A stretch of 64,000 bases of DNA, taken from positions 496,001 through 560,000 of the forward strand of contig NZ_CP135079.1 in assembly GCF_032121415.1 (NCBI RefSeq), written 5' to 3'. The DNA comes from Streptomyces parvus. Lineage in GTDB: Bacteria > Actinomycetota > Actinomycetes > Streptomycetales > Streptomycetaceae. The position numbers were made by a program, and so were the translations under genes. Positions 50,408 through 60,649 of the stretch are shown here, in pieces; within the stretch, counting starts at the first letter, position 1; each line of letters starts with the position of its first letter. The notes under the pieces are model-generated. The model saw nothing but the letters and a program-made list of their open reading frames with translations, did not search any database and had not been told where the DNA came from.

Positions 50408-50822
50408 GCGGGCACGGTAACCCGGTGTGCGAGCCACGGCCGGTAGCCCGACCACGGCGTCGGCACGGGCGACACGAACGCCGTACGGCGCGACCGGAAC
50501 ACCCGCAGCCGGAACACGCGAACAAGGGATCGGGTGTTCGCTGGAACGCGTGATCGTCAGGGGATTCGTTGCTCTTCACTCGTCCGAGGCGTGATGATTG
50601 CAGAGCGCAGTCAACGGGCTGCAGACCGCTACTGCGCAGTCCCACAGATGCACCACGTACAAGGAGAAAGACCAGATGAACTTCCTGACCAACCTGCTTG
50701 CCGGCGTCGTCCACTTCGTGGGTTGGCTCGTCTGACGACCATTGCTCCGCCCGGCGCCGTCGCTCCCCGTCCCACGGGAGCGGCGGCGCCGCCGTGTGTG
50801 CCTGTGCACGCGGCCGGCCGGC
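50408..50822. other. 415-bp region between mltG-like and DUF-type genes
   Basis: Holds the mltG-like promoter side and the small gene at 50676-50735. An inverted repeat CGAACA (50519-50524) / TGTTCG (50535-50540) is present and could be an operator. Nothing else is evident. Confidence 0.4.
50676..50735 (+). CDS. 19-residue hydrophobic peptide
   Basis: ATG at 50676 follows a full AAGGAG at 50660-50665 and opens a frame MNFLTNLLAGVVHFVGWLV ending in TGA. The peptide is one hydrophobic, weakly amphipathic helix with a C-terminal Trp-Leu-Val. It resembles in style small membrane peptides seen in Streptomyces, or phenol-soluble-modulin-like peptides. The strong ribosome site and good start in otherwise gene-free DNA support expression, but there is no other proof. 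Far too short for standard gene calling. Confidence 0.55.
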   Translation: MNFLTNLLAGVVHFVGWLV

Positions 50823-51434
50823 TCAGCCGTTCGCCGCGGCCGGTCCGGTGAAGGGCGGCAGCGCGGCGAACTCGGGCGCTACCGTCACCGCCGCCGCGAG
50901 CGTGTCGAGCGTCCGGCGGACCCGGGTGAGCGGGTGGTCCGAGAACTCCGTGTCCCACTGGGCGTGGTCCGCCGCATGGAAGGGCAGCCCGCCCTGGACC
51001 TCGGGGGCGTAGGGGTGGGGCCGGAAGTACTGGTCGGGCCCGACCTTGGCCATCACGACGGCTTCCCGCACGCCCGTCATACCGCGCTCCGCCGCCTGGA
51101 CCTTCACCACGGTGCTGCACCCGGCGCGCGGCACGGTGAAGCTGCCGATGAACGCCTGGCCGCTGGGCTGGTTCGGCAGCGGCAGTTTGAGTATCTGCCG
51201 CAGGGCGGGCAGCTCGCCCAGCCGCTTCACCGATGCCTCGATGAGGCCGCCGCCCGCTCGGGCGGTGAAGTGGGTCAAGCCGTGCCGCAGGGTCGGGCCG
51301 TCGTCCAGCGCGGCCGGCAGGTCGGGCGGCAGGTCGAAGAAGTGCAGCGACAGCACATCGCCGTGGTCGTTCAGCCAGGTGTCGGTGTCGACGGTGCGGT
51401 AGCCGGGAAGTTCCACCCCGAGGAGAGCTCTCAT
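50823..51434 (-). CDS. Conserved protein of unknown function
   Basis: A 203-residue protein starting MRALLGVELPGYRTV. It contains NDHGDVLSLHFFDLPPDLPA, a VKRLGELPALRQILKLPL stretch and FIGSFTVPRAGCSTVVKVQAAERGMTGVREAVV, and ends FTGPAAANG. There is no signal peptide or membrane helix. The text is coherent and codon use is normal, so it is a real gene, but I do not recognise its family. It is 39 bp downstream of the ABC exporter gene in the same direction. Confidence 0.72.
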   Translation of the reverse strand: MRALLGVELPGYRTVDTDTWLNDHGDVLSLHFFDLPPDLPAALDDGPTLRHGLTHFTARAGGGLIEASVKRLGELPALRQILKLPLPNQPSGQAFIGSFTVPRAGCSTVVKVQAAERGMTGVREAVVMAKVGPDQYFRPHPYAPEVQGGLPFHAADHAQWDTEFSDHPLTRVRRTLDTLAAAVTVAPEFAALPPFTGPAAANG

Positions 51435-51473
51435 GCGCGGCGATCATGCCCTATGCCCGCCCCGCCGGTGACG

Positions 51474-53291
51474 TCAGGGGGCGGGGGCCGGGACCGGGTG
51501 GAAGTCGCGGCGGATCAGGGCGGCGTAACAGCCGTCGAGGGCGAGCAGTTCCTCGTGCGTCCCGCGCTCGGCGACCCGGCCGTCCTCCAGGACGATGATC
51601 TGGTCCGCGTCGCGGACGGTGGAGAGCCGATGCGCGATGGTCAGCGTGGTCCGCCCGGCGGACAGGGCGTCGATCGCTTCCTGCACGGCCTGTTCCGTAC
51701 GGGTGTCGAGCGCGCTGGTCGCCTCGTCGAGGATCAGCACCGGAGGGTCGCGCAGGATGGTGCGGGCGATGGCGAGACGCTGCTTCTCGCCGCCCGAGAA
51801 TCGGTGGCCGCGCTCGCCGACCATCGTGTCGTAGCCGTCGGGCAGGGAGGCTATGTGGTCGTGGATCTGCGCGGCGCGGGCCGCGGCCTCGATCTCCTCG
51901 TCGGTGGCCTCCGGCTTCGCGAAGCGCAGGTTCTCTGCGACCGAGGCGTGGAAGAGGTACGTCTCCTGGGAGACGACGCCGACGGCCCGGGCGAGGGTGT
52001 CGAAGTCCAGGTCGCGGACATCGATCCCGTCGAGCGTGACCCGGCCGCCGGTGACGTCGTACAGCCGGGGCACCAGGTAGCTGAGCGTGGACTTGCCGGA
52101 GCCGGTGGATCCGACGACCGCGAGGCCTGCGCCCGCGGGCACGGACACGTCGATGCCGGTCAGCGTCGGACCGTTCTTCTCGTCGTAGCTGAAGTCGACG
52201 TCCTCGAAGGCGATCTCACCGCGGATCTTCTCCAGCCGGACCGGATGCTCCGGTTCGGTGATGTCCACCGTGAGGTCGAGGTATTCGAAGATGCGCTGGA
52301 AGAGGGCGAGGGAGGTCTGCATCTGGACGCCGGTGGAGAGCAGGCTGACCGCCGGGCGGAACAGCCCCTGCTGGAGCGTGACGAAGGCGACGAGCGTGCC
52401 GATGGAGACGGCGGCGGCGCCGGAGGCGAAGGTCAGTCCGGCCGCCCAGTAGATGACGGCGGGCATGGCGGCCATGACGATGCCGATCGTGGACATCCGC
52501 CAGCGGCCGGCCATGTTGGAGCGCACTTCGAGGTCGACCAGGCGCTCGGACTCCTCGGCGAAGCCCTGGGTGAGGGAGTCGGAGCGGCCCATCGTGCGGC
52601 CGAGGAGGATGCCGCTGACCGAGAGGGACTCGGTGACGGTGGCGGCCATCGCGGCCATCTGCTTCTGGCGCTGGGTGGTGATCTTCTTGCGTTCCCGGCC
52701 GACGCGGCGGCTGATCGCGACGAAGACCGGCAGCAGGAGGAGCGAGACGACGGTGAGCCGCCAGTCGAGGGCGAGCATGGCGACGACGGTCGCGATGACG
52801 GCCGTGAGGTTGGAGACCAGCGAGGTCGCGGTGGAAGTGACCGTCGCCTGCATACCCCCGATGTCGTTGGCGATGCGGGACTGGACCTCGCCCGTGCGGG
52901 TCCGGGTGAAGAAGGCGAGCGGCATCCGCTGGAGCTGGGCGTAGACGGCGGTGCGCAGGTCGTGCATGACGCGCTGGCCGACGGTGGTCGAGATGAGGGT
53001 CTGAAGCACGCCGAAGACGCTGGTCATCACGGCGGTGAGGATCATGCCGAGCGCCAGCAGGGTCAGCAGGCCCGTGCGTCCCTGCGGGATGGCGGTGTCG
53101 AGGATCTCGCGCAGCAGGAACGGGGAGGCGACCCCGACCAGGGAGGATGCGCCGACCAGCAGGCCGACGACGGCCAGGCGGCCGCGGTAGGGGCGGAAGA
53201 GGCGGAGGATGCGGCGCACCTCGGCGGGCGGCCGGTCGGCGGCGGGGCGGGCATCGGGCGGGGGCGTCCACGTGGGTTCGTCGGGTTTCAT
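51474..53291 (-). CDS. ABC exporter half-transporter (membrane + ATPase fusion)
   Basis: A 605-residue type IV exporter: about six helices in the first 320 residues, then an ATPase with Walker A VVGSTGSGKSTLSY, Q-loop VVSQETYLF, signature RFSGGEKQRLAIART, Walker B LILDEATSALD and switch His IAHRLSTV. It is complete enough to act as a homodimer. ATG at 53291 follows GAAGGAGCCC. It is divergent from a MarR gene, and palindromes lie between them. A MarR-controlled multidrug exporter is the simplest reading. Confidence 0.9.
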   Translation of the reverse strand: MKPDEPTWTPPPDARPAADRPPAEVRRILRLFRPYRGRLAVVGLLVGASSLVGVASPFLLREILDTAIPQGRTGLLTLLALGMILTAVMTSVFGVLQTLISTTVGQRVMHDLRTAVYAQLQRMPLAFFTRTRTGEVQSRIANDIGGMQATVTSTATSLVSNLTAVIATVVAMLALDWRLTVVSLLLLPVFVAISRRVGRERKKITTQRQKQMAAMAATVTESLSVSGILLGRTMGRSDSLTQGFAEESERLVDLEVRSNMAGRWRMSTIGIVMAAMPAVIYWAAGLTFASGAAAVSIGTLVAFVTLQQGLFRPAVSLLSTGVQMQTSLALFQRIFEYLDLTVDITEPEHPVRLEKIRGEIAFEDVDFSYDEKNGPTLTGIDVSVPAGAGLAVVGSTGSGKSTLSYLVPRLYDVTGGRVTLDGIDVRDLDFDTLARAVGVVSQETYLFHASVAENLRFAKPEATDEEIEAAARAAQIHDHIASLPDGYDTMVGERGHRFSGGEKQRLAIARTILRDPPVLILDEATSALDTRTEQAVQEAIDALSAGRTTLTIAHRLSTVRDADQIIVLEDGRVAERGTHEELLALDGCYAALIRRDFHPVPAPAP

Positions 53292-53355
53292 GGGCTCCTT
53301 CGTCGGGCGTGAGGCGAGGCCGGGCGGTCCCGGCCCCACACGGTGAGAGCCTAGC

Positions 53356-53400
53356 TCATTGTTACCTGTACTCACAATGAACAAGGTCCTGATATTGTTC
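53356..53400. promoter_or_regulatory. Candidate MarR operators between exporter and regulator
   Basis: TCATTGT at 53356-53362 and ACAATGA at 53374-53380 form a perfect 7-base inverted repeat over 11 bases. A second pair, GAACAA at 53379-53384 and TTGTTC at 53395-53400, follows directly. Two AT-rich palindromes in a GC-rich genome between divergent marR and exporter genes fit MarR binding. Confidence 0.65.
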
Positions 53401-53404
53401 CCGT

Positions 53405-53878
53405 ATGGACGCCCCGGATTCCCCCGACTCCCCTGATTCCCGTGATTCCCGTGACGGCCTGCTCGCCGAGCAGCTGCTGCGGCTCACCCGGCGGCTGCAC
53501 CGCATCCAGCGCCGGCAGCTGGATCCGATCGACATCACTCCGGCCCAGTTCCGGCTGTTGCGGACGGTCGCGAGTTACGACGCGGCCCCCCGGATGGCGG
53601 ATCTCGCCCGCCGGCTCGACGTCGTTCCGCGTGCCGTGACCACGCTGGTCGACGCCCTGGAGGCGAGCGGCCGAGTGCGCCGCGCCCCGGATCCCGACAG
53701 CCGCCGGGTGGTCCGCATCGAGATCACCGACGAGGGGCGCGCCACGCTGCGGTCCCTGCGCAGCGCGCGCCGGGCCGCCGCAGAGGAGATCCTGGCTCCA
53801 TTGACCGCCGAGCAGCGCGAGGTGTTCGGTGAGCTGCTGTCCGCTCTGGTCGACGGAATGCCGGAGCGCCACTGCTGA
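53405..53878 (+). CDS. MarR-family regulator
   Basis: A 157-residue winged-helix regulator: an unusual DSPDSPDSRDSRDG N-terminal tract, then LAEQLLRLTRRLHRIQRRQL, DITPAQFRLLRTVAS, MADLARRLDVVPRAVTTLVDALEASG and DPDSRRVVRIEITDEGRA (wing). It likely represses itself and the divergent ABC exporter. Confidence 0.88.
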   Translation: MDAPDSPDSPDSRDSRDGLLAEQLLRLTRRLHRIQRRQLDPIDITPAQFRLLRTVASYDAAPRMADLARRLDVVPRAVTTLVDALEASGRVRRAPDPDSRRVVRIEITDEGRATLRSLRSARRAAAEEILAPLTAEQREVFGELLSALVDGMPERHC

Positions 53879-53927
53879 GCGCCGTTGCCGTGCCACCGCT
53901 GAGCGCCGAGCCGAGGGGAAGGCCGAC

Positions 53928-56879
53928 ATGCCGCTGCTGGAGCCCGACCCGGAAGCCCTGCGCCCCGGAACGGCGCGGGAACCCGCCCCCGACCGGGTGA
54001 CCGACCGCAGTGCGGGCGGCACCCCCGAGCCGCTGCGGAGCGAGCTGACCGCCCTGCTCGGCGCGGACAAGGTCCTCTGGAAGATCTCCGACCTCGTGCG
54101 GTACGCCTCCGACGCCAGCCCCTACCGCTTCCTCCCCCGGGTCGTGCTGGTCCCCGAGGACCTCGACGACGTGTCCGCGATCCTGTCGTACGCCCACGGC
54201 AGAGGCCGTTCCGTGGTCTTCCGGGCCGCGGGCACCAGCCTCAACGGCCAGGCGCAGGGCGAGGACATCCTCGTCGACGTACGCCGTCACTGGACCGGTG
54301 TGGAGGTGCTGGACGGCGGGGCGCGGGCCCGGATCCTGCCGGGCACCACCGTCATGCGGGCCAACGCCACCCTCGCCCGGTACGGCAGGCTGCTCGGCCC
54401 CGATCCGGCCAGCGCCATCGCCTGCACCCTCGGCGGGGTCGTCGCCAACAACGCCTCGGGCATGACGGCGGGCACCACCCGCAACTCCTACCGGACGCTT
54501 GCCTCGCTCACCTTCGTCCTGCCGAGCGGCACCGTCGTCGACACCGCGGACCCCGCCGCCGACGAGGAGCTGGCCCACGCCGAACCGGAGCTGTGCGCGG
54601 GGCTGATGGGGCTCAAGGAGGAGATCGAGGCGGACGCGGAACTGACGGCCCGGATCCGCGCCAAGTACACGATCAAGAACACCAACGGCTATCGCCTGGA
54701 CGCTTTCCTCGACGGGGCGACGCCGGTGCAGATCCTGCGGGGGCTGATGGTCGGCTCCGAGGGGACGTTCGGCTTCATCTCCGAGGTCGTGTTCGACACC
54801 CTCCCGCTCGACCGGCACGTCTCCAGCGCCCTGCTGTTCTTCCCCTCCCTCACCGCTGCCGCTGCCGCCGTGCCCCGCTTCAACGAGGCGGGGGCGATCG
54901 CCGTGGAGCTGATGGACGGCAACACCCTGCGCGCCTCCGTCAGCGTGCCCGGCGTCCCGGCGGACTGGTCGGCGCTGCCCCGCGAGACGACCGCGCTACT
55001 GGTGGAGTTCCGGGCGGCCGACGAGGCGGGGCAGGCGGCGTTCGAGCGGGCGGCGGAGGCGGTCGTGGCCGGTCTGGACCTCGTCCGTCCGGCGGCGTCC
55101 GTGACCAACGCGTTCACCCGGGACGCCGGGACGATCGCCGGGTACTGGAAGGCCCGCAAGGCGTTCGTCACGGCCGTCGGCGGCTCCCGGCCCTCGGGCA
55201 CCACTCTGATCACGGAGGATTTCGCGGTGCCGCCCGCCCGTCTGGCGGACGCCTGCGCCGCGCTGCTGGAGCTCCAGTCGCGCCACGGCTTCGACGCCGC
55301 CGTGGCGGGGCACGCGGCGCACGGCAATCTGCACTTCCTGCTCGCGTTCGATGCGGCGAAGCCGGCCGACGTGGCCCGGTACGACGCGTTCATGCAGGAG
55401 TTCTGCGCGCTGGTGGTGGGCCGGTTCGACGGGTCGCTCAAGGCGGAGCACGCCACCGGCCGCAATATCGCGCCCTTCCTCGAGCGCGAGTGGGGGCCGC
55501 GTGCCACGGAGCTGATGTGGCGGACCAAGCAGGTCATCGACCCCGCAGGGGTGCTCGCCCCGCGTATCGTGCTGGACCGGGATCCGCGGGCCCATCTGCG
55601 GGGCCTGAAGACCATTCCGAAGGTGGAGGCGGTCGCCGATCCGTGCATCGAGTGCGGCTTCTGCGAACCGACCTGTCCCAGCGAGGATCTGACGACCACT
55701 CCGCGCCAGCGGATCGTGCTGCGCCGGGAGATGATGCGCCAGAGTGACGGCTCACCGGTGGAGTCCGGCCTTCTGGAGGCGTACGGCTACGACGCCGTTG
55801 ACACCTGCGCCGGGGATTCCACCTGCAAACTGGCCTGCCCGGTGGGTATCGACACAGGGGCGATGATGAAGGGCTTCCGGCACCGTCGGCACACCCCGCG
55901 CGAGGAGCGGATCGCGGCCCTCACCGCGAAGAACTTCCGGGCGGTGGAGGCCGCGGCGCGGCTGGCTGTGGCCGCGGCCGACACGGTCGGGGACCGGGTG
56001 GGCGACGCGCCCCTGCAGGCCGTGACGCGGCTCGCCCGCAAGGCCGTGCGCCCCGATCTCGTCCCGGAGTGGCTGCCGCAGATCCCCGGTGCGGCGGCCC
56101 GGCGGCTGCCGGACACCGCACGTGTCGGGGCGAGCGCGGTGTACTACCCGGCCTGCGTCAACCGCATCTTCGCCGGGCCCGACGGCGACGACGGCCCCGG
56201 CCTCTCGCTGGCCGAAGCGGTGGTCGCCGTGTCCGGGCGGGCCGGAAAGCGGGTGTGGATCCCCGAGGACGTCAGGGGCACGTGCTGTGCGACGATCTGG
56301 CACTCCAAGGGGTACGACGCGGGCAACAGGATCATGGCGAACCGGATCGTGGAGGCCGCCTGGGGCTGGACGGCGGGCGGAACGCTGCCGCTGGTCGTGG
56401 ACGCCTCCTCGTGCACACTCGGCATCGCCGAGGAGGTGGTGCCCTACCTCACCGAGGACAACCGGGCGCTCCACCGCGAACTGGCCGTCGTGGACTCCCT
56501 GGTGTGGGCGGTCGAGGAGCTGCTGCCGCGTCTGACCGTGTTCCGGACGGCCGGTTCGGCGGTCCTGCATCCGACCTGCTCGATGGAGCATCTGGGTGAT
56601 GTGGGGCAGTTGCGGGCGCTGGCCGAGGCCTGTGCGAAGGAGGTCGTGGTCCCGGACGACGCGGGGTGCTGCGCGTTCGCGGGCGACCGGGGCATGCTCC
56701 ACAAGGAGTTGACCGACTCGGCGACGGCCAAGGAGGCGGCCGAGGTCGACCGCCTCCCCTACGACGCCTATCTGTCGGCGAACCGGATGTGCGAGATCGG
56801 CATGGAACGCGCCACCGGGCACCCGTACCGCTCGGCGCTGATCGAACTGGAACACGCCACCCGGCCGACTCTCCCCTGA
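53928..56879 (+). CDS. FAD-linked and Fe-S fused dehydrogenase (D-lactate/D-2-hydroxyglutarate type)
   Basis: A 983-residue fusion. The N-terminal FAD-binding part has VVFRAAGTSLNGQAQGEDILVDVRRHW, LGGVVANNASGM, NTNGYRLDAFLDG and GSEGTFGFISEV. The C-terminal part is a GlcF/GlpC-like Fe-S domain with CIECGFCEPTCPSEDLT and CAGDSTCKLACPVG clusters, then CCG-type segments TCCATIWHSKGY, HPTCSMEHLGDVGQL and DDAGCCAFAGDRG. YdiJ-like and LDH fusions of this length oxidise D-2-hydroxy acids and pass electrons to quinones. ATG at 53928 has GAGGGGAAGG upstream; the in-frame extension to 53829 is rejected. Confidence 0.88.
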   Translation: MPLLEPDPEALRPGTAREPAPDRVTDRSAGGTPEPLRSELTALLGADKVLWKISDLVRYASDASPYRFLPRVVLVPEDLDDVSAILSYAHGRGRSVVFRAAGTSLNGQAQGEDILVDVRRHWTGVEVLDGGARARILPGTTVMRANATLARYGRLLGPDPASAIACTLGGVVANNASGMTAGTTRNSYRTLASLTFVLPSGTVVDTADPAADEELAHAEPELCAGLMGLKEEIEADAELTARIRAKYTIKNTNGYRLDAFLDGATPVQILRGLMVGSEGTFGFISEVVFDTLPLDRHVSSALLFFPSLTAAAAAVPRFNEAGAIAVELMDGNTLRASVSVPGVPADWSALPRETTALLVEFRAADEAGQAAFERAAEAVVAGLDLVRPAASVTNAFTRDAGTIAGYWKARKAFVTAVGGSRPSGTTLITEDFAVPPARLADACAALLELQSRHGFDAAVAGHAAHGNLHFLLAFDAAKPADVARYDAFMQEFCALVVGRFDGSLKAEHATGRNIAPFLEREWGPRATELMWRTKQVIDPAGVLAPRIVLDRDPRAHLRGLKTIPKVEAVADPCIECGFCEPTCPSEDLTTTPRQRIVLRREMMRQSDGSPVESGLLEAYGYDAVDTCAGDSTCKLACPVGIDTGAMMKGFRHRRHTPREERIAALTAKNFRAVEAAARLAVAAADTVGDRVGDAPLQAVTRLARKAVRPDLVPEWLPQIPGAAARRLPDTARVGASAVYYPACVNRIFAGPDGDDGPGLSLAEAVVAVSGRAGKRVWIPEDVRGTCCATIWHSKGYDAGNRIMANRIVEAAWGWTAGGTLPLVVDASSCTLGIAEEVVPYLTEDNRALHRELAVVDSLVWAVEELLPRLTVFRTAGSAVLHPTCSMEHLGDVGQLRALAEACAKEVVVPDDAGCCAFAGDRGMLHKELTDSATAKEAAEVDRLPYDAYLSANRMCEIGMERATGHPYRSALIELEHATRPTLP

Positions 56880-56981
56880 GTCGGTGGCGGCGGGCGCCAA
56901 CACCCGCGTCGACCTGCTCAGATGAGCGTTTCGCGGCCCCGATTGGTTGCACCGGTCGGGGCTTCGGCGTGCCGTGAGAAA

Positions 56982-57009
56982 AGTCCAAGGTTTGAGGACA
57001 AGAGTCCAA
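56982..57009 (+). promoter_or_regulatory. Direct repeats before the GH109 gene
   Basis: AGTCCAA occurs at 56982-56988 and again at 57003-57009, a 21-bp period (two helical turns), in an AT-richer stretch 135-160 bp before the GH109 start. This pattern suits a regulator binding one face of the DNA. No protein can be named. Confidence 0.4.
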
Positions 57010-57143
57010 ATACTTCCCTTGCGCACCATCAGCCTCAGCCTCCAGGGTCCTTACCGAGCCCCGGTCCCGCCGCCCGTATCCGTACGGCGGGACCGGGCGC
57101 GCTCGCGCACCGTCTGAACCCCCAAACCCCACCTGGAGGCTCG

Positions 57144-58628
57144 ATGAACGACGACGCCCGGCCCGCACCGGAACCGCAGGACATACCCCCGCACAGCGGC
57201 GCGGCCGACGAGGTGAACCGGCAGGATCCCAGCCGCCGTTCGGTGCTGTGGACCACGGCGGGCGTGGCCGGGGCCGGACTCGGCCTCGGCGCACTGGGCG
57301 GAGGCACCGCGTCCGCGGCCGGGGCGAGCGCCCCCGAAGCCGTCGCCGCCGCGGAAGCCGTGGCCGCCGCCCCTCCCCGGCAGGGCCGCACCATGGCGGG
57401 CGTGACCTTCGAGCGGCGTTCCACGGTCCGGGTCGGCATCATCGGTCTCGGCAACCGCGGCGACAGCATGATCGACCTCTTCCTCGCCGTCCCGGGCGTC
57501 CAGGTCAAGGCGGTGTGCGACACGGTCCGGGACAAGGCGGAGAAGGCCGCCAAGAAGGTGACGGCCGCCGGTCAGCCCGCCCCCGCGGTCTACGCCAAGG
57601 ACGAGCACGACTACGAGAACCTCTGCAAGCGCGGGGACATCGACTTCGTCTACGTGGCGACGCCGTGGGAGCTGCACTTCCCGATGGCGAAGACGGCGAT
57701 GCTGAACGGCAAGCACGTCGGGGTGGAGTGCCCGATCGCGATGCGCCTGGACGAGCTGTGGCAGCTCGTGGATCTCTCCGAGCGCACCCGGCGGCACTGC
57801 ATGCAGCTGGAGAACTGTTGTTACGGCAAGAACGAGATGCGGGTGCTGCGGATGGCGCACGCGGGTCTCTTCGGCGAACTGCAGCACGGCGCGGGGGCCT
57901 ACAACCACGATCTGCGTGAGCTGATGTTCGACCCCGACTACTACGAGGGTCCGTGGCGGCGGCTGTGGCACACCCGGCTGCGCGGCGACCTCTACCCCAA
58001 CCACGGGTTCGGCCCGGTCGCCAACTACATGGACGTCAACCGGGGCGACCGGGTCGTCAGCATCAGCAGTTTCGGCACCACGCCCCTGGGGCTCGCCGCC
58101 TATCGCAAGGAGCACATGGAGCCGGGCGACCCGAGCTGGAAGGAGTCGTACATCGGGGCCGACCGGACGATCAGCCTCGTGCAGACAGCCAAGGGCCGGG
58201 TGATCCGGCTGGAGCACGATGTGTCGTCGCCGCACCCGTACTCGCGGATCAACAGCCTCGGCGGGACCCGGGGCGTGTTCGAGGACTACCCGGAGCGGAT
58301 CTACCTGGAGCCCACGAACACGAACCACCAGTGGGACGACTTCAAGAAGTACGCCGAGTGGGACCACTGGCTGTGGAAGGAGCACGCCAATCCTCCGGGC
58401 GGCCACGGCGGGATGGACTACATCATGGTCTTCCGCCTGATGCAGTGCATGCGGCTCGGCCTGGTGCCCGACTTCGACGTGTACGACGCGGCGGTCTGGA
58501 CGGCCCCCGTGCCGCTGAGCCATCTGTCCATCAAGGCCAAGGGCGCTCCCCTGCCGATCCCGGACTTCACCCGGGGCGAGTGGAAGAAGGCCCGGTCCGG
58601 CATGGACTCGGAGAAGCCCGCGGAGTGA
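57144..58628 (+). CDS. Tat-exported Gfo/Idh/MocA protein, GH109 type
   Basis: A 494-residue protein. The N-terminus has a twin-arginine signal (PSRRSVLW, then a hydrophobic stretch ending near TASAAG). The NAD-binding fold follows: [20 protein letters not shown] and [14 protein letters not shown], then [29 protein letters not shown] and [17 protein letters not shown]. The last is typical of GH109 alpha-N-acetylgalactosaminidases, which use NAD and act by oxidation-elimination. Export by Tat fits folding with bound NAD. ATG at 57144 has TGGAGGC. Confidence 0.88.
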   Translation: MNDDARPAPEPQDIPPHSGAADEVNRQDPSRRSVLWTTAGVAGAGLGLGALGGGTASAAGASAPEAVAAAEAVAAAPPRQGRTMAGVTFERRSTVRVGIIGLGNRGDSMIDLFLAVPGVQVKAVCDTVRDKAEKAAKKVTAAGQPAPAVYAKDEHDYENLCKRGDIDFVYVATPWELHFPMAKTAMLNGKHVGVECPIAMRLDELWQLVDLSERTRRHCMQLENCCYGKNEMRVLRMAHAGLFGELQHGAGAYNHDLRELMFDPDYYEGPWRRLWHTRLRGDLYPNHGFGPVANYMDVNRGDRVVSISSFGTTPLGLAAYRKEHMEPGDPSWKESYIGADRTISLVQTAKGRVIRLEHDVSSPHPYSRINSLGGTRGVFEDYPERIYLEPTNTNHQWDDFKKYAEWDHWLWKEHANPPGGHGGMDYIMVFRLMQCMRLGLVPDFDVYDAAVWTAPVPLSHLSIKAKGAPLPIPDFTRGEWKKARSGMDSEKPAE

Positions 58629-58783
58629 CGTTTCCGGGGTCCCGGGCCTGCTCGGCCCGGGGCCCCGCAGGGCGGGGTGACCGGAAAAACCGGTTGCCCC
58701 GGAACGGGACGAACAGGGAACCTTGCACGTCACCCCGTCTTCGAGGTCCGTCCGGATCTCCGTTTCACGAGCCCTGGGACGTC

Positions 58784-60649
58784 ATGCAGATTCGCGACCT
58801 TCCGTATTCGGATCCCGGCGACCCCGATGTCCGGTCGGGCCCTCGCTTCCTGTTCTGGCTCGGCCGCAATCAGCTCGGCGGGCAGCTGAAGTCCCTTTCC
58901 TGGGGGCTGCTGCACCAACTGGGCATCGCCGGTCTGCCGGTCACCGTCGGGCTCGCCGTCCAGGCCGTCATCGACCGCTCCGGTGGACGGCTCGCCCTGG
59001 CGGGCGGCCTCATCGGTGCCCTCGGCGTGCTGATCGCCGTCGGCGACACCATGCTCCACCGGACCGCCGTGACCAACTGGATCACCGCCGCCGCGCGGGT
59101 CCAGCAGCTGCTCGCCCGCAAGACCGCCGAGCTGGGCTCCGCGCTGACCCGCCGGGTCGCGGCCGGTGAGGTCGTGGCCGTGTCGACCGGCGACGTGGAG
59201 AAGATCGGCTGGTTCGTCGAGGCACTCTCCAGGTTCGCCGCCGCGGCCACCGCCCTCGTGGTGATCTGCGTCGGCCTGGCGATCTACCTCCCGTCCCTCG
59301 GACTGATGGTGGCCCTCGCCATGCCGGTGCTGGCCCTGGCCGTGCTGCCGTTGCTGCCGCGCGCCACCCGCCGCGCCGACGAGCAGCGCGAGAAAGCGGG
59401 CAAGGCCACCGAGCTGGCCTCGGACACCGTCGCCGGGCTGCGGGTGCTGCGCGGTATCGGCGGCGAGGAGCTGTTCCTCGGCCGCTACCGCCGCGCCTCG
59501 CAGGAGGTCCGCCGCGCGGCCGTGCGCAGCGCCAGGATGTGGGCGCTGATCTCGGCGGTGCAGGTGCTGCTGCCGGGGATCCTGCTGATCTCCCTGGTCT
59601 GGTACGGGGCGACGCTCGCCCGGGACGGCCGCATCGACGTCGGCCAGCTCGTCACGGTCTACAGCGCGGCCACCCTGATGCTCTTCCCCTTGCGTCACTT
59701 CGAGGAGATCGCGATGGCGTACTCCTTCTCGCGGCCGTCCGCCCAGCGCGCGGTACGGGTGCTGTCGCTGCACCGCAGTGCGCGGGAGGCCACCGTCGAG
59801 GGTGTGACGCCCACCGGAGATCTGTACGACCCGGCGAGCGGGCTGATGGCCCCGCGGGGCCGGTTCACCGCCGTCGTCTGCGGCGACCCGGACGAGGCGG
59901 GCCGGCTGGCCGAACGGCTGGGCGGGCACGCGGAGACCGGCGAGGAGGACGAGAAGGCTGTCGCGGTGGCCCCGTCGGTGCTGCTCGGCGGGGTCGCCCT
60001 GGACGAGATCCCGCTGGACGCCGCACGGGCCGCGGTCCTGGTCCAGGACAAGGACCCGGTGCTGCTGTCCGGCACGCTCCGGGAGCTGCTGGACGTCCCG
60101 TCCTCGGGTCTGGTCACCGCGGACGCGGCGCTGGAGGCGGCCCGGTGCGGCGATGTGCTGAGCGCCCTGGCCCAGGCGTCCGCCGACAACGACGGGGATC
60201 CGATGCGGACCCGGATCACCGAGCGCGGCCGGTCCCTGTCCGGCGGTCAGCGCCAGCGCCTCGCGCTGGCCCGGTCCCTGGTCACCGACCCGGAGGTGCT
60301 GGTGCTGGACGAGCCGACCTCCGCGGTCGACTCGCACACCGAGGCACGGGTCGCCGCCGGGATCGCGAAGCTGCGCCAGGGGCGTACGACGGTGGCGTTC
60401 GCCTCGTCGCCGCTGCTGCTCGACGCCGCCGACCGGGTGGCCCTCGTCCACCAGGGCACGGTCGTCGCCGTGGGGAACCACCGCGACCTGCTGCGCACCG
60501 AACCGCGCTACCGGGCGGTCGTCACCCGCGAGACCGACGAGGAGGCGGCTGCCACGAACGCGTCGAACGGCGTCGGCGGCGTCCCCGCCCTGAAGAGCGA
60601 TGACGTCCCCGCCATGAAGAACATCGAGGAAGTCGAGGAGAGGGCATGA
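58784..60649 (+). CDS. ABC exporter subunit with degenerate Walker A
   Basis: A 621-residue membrane-ATPase fusion. About six helices occupy the first 310 residues. The ATPase lacks a proper Walker [21 protein letters not shown] stands where GxxGxGKS/T should be. Yet it keeps [17 protein letters not shown] and Walker [13 protein letters not shown]. The switch His is also replaced ([13 protein letters not shown]). ATG at 58784 lacks a good ribosome site; the longer reading upstream is out of family. The partner gene overlaps its end (ATGA). Confidence 0.86.
   Translation: MQIRDLPYSDPGDPDVRSGPRFLFWLGRNQLGGQLKSLSWGLLHQLGIAGLPVTVGLAVQAVIDRSGGRLALAGGLIGALGVLIAVGDTMLHRTAVTNWITAAARVQQLLARKTAELGSALTRRVAAGEVVAVSTGDVEKIGWFVEALSRFAAAATALVVICVGLAIYLPSLGLMVALAMPVLALAVLPLLPRATRRADEQREKAGKATELASDTVAGLRVLRGIGGEELFLGRYRRASQEVRRAAVRSARMWALISAVQVLLPGILLISLVWYGATLARDGRIDVGQLVTVYSAATLMLFPLRHFEEIAMAYSFSRPSAQRAVRVLSLHRSAREATVEGVTPTGDLYDPASGLMAPRGRFTAVVCGDPDEAGRLAERLGGHAETGEEDEKAVAVAPSVLLGGVALDEIPLDAARAAVLVQDKDPVLLSGTLRELLDVPSSGLVTADAALEAARCGDVLSALAQASADNDGDPMRTRITERGRSLSGGQRQRLALARSLVTDPEVLVLDEPTSAVDSHTEARVAAGIAKLRQGRTTVAFASSPLLLDAADRVALVHQGTVVAVGNHRDLLRTEPRYRAVVTRETDEEAAATNASNGVGGVPALKSDDVPAMKNIEEVEERA

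Noticed and set aside
57953..58783. Upstream in-frame extension of the first subunit of the two-gene exporter
   Set aside because: It lies antiphase inside the GH109 gene and has an Arg/Gly-rich shadow composition. The family homology begins at ATG 58784.
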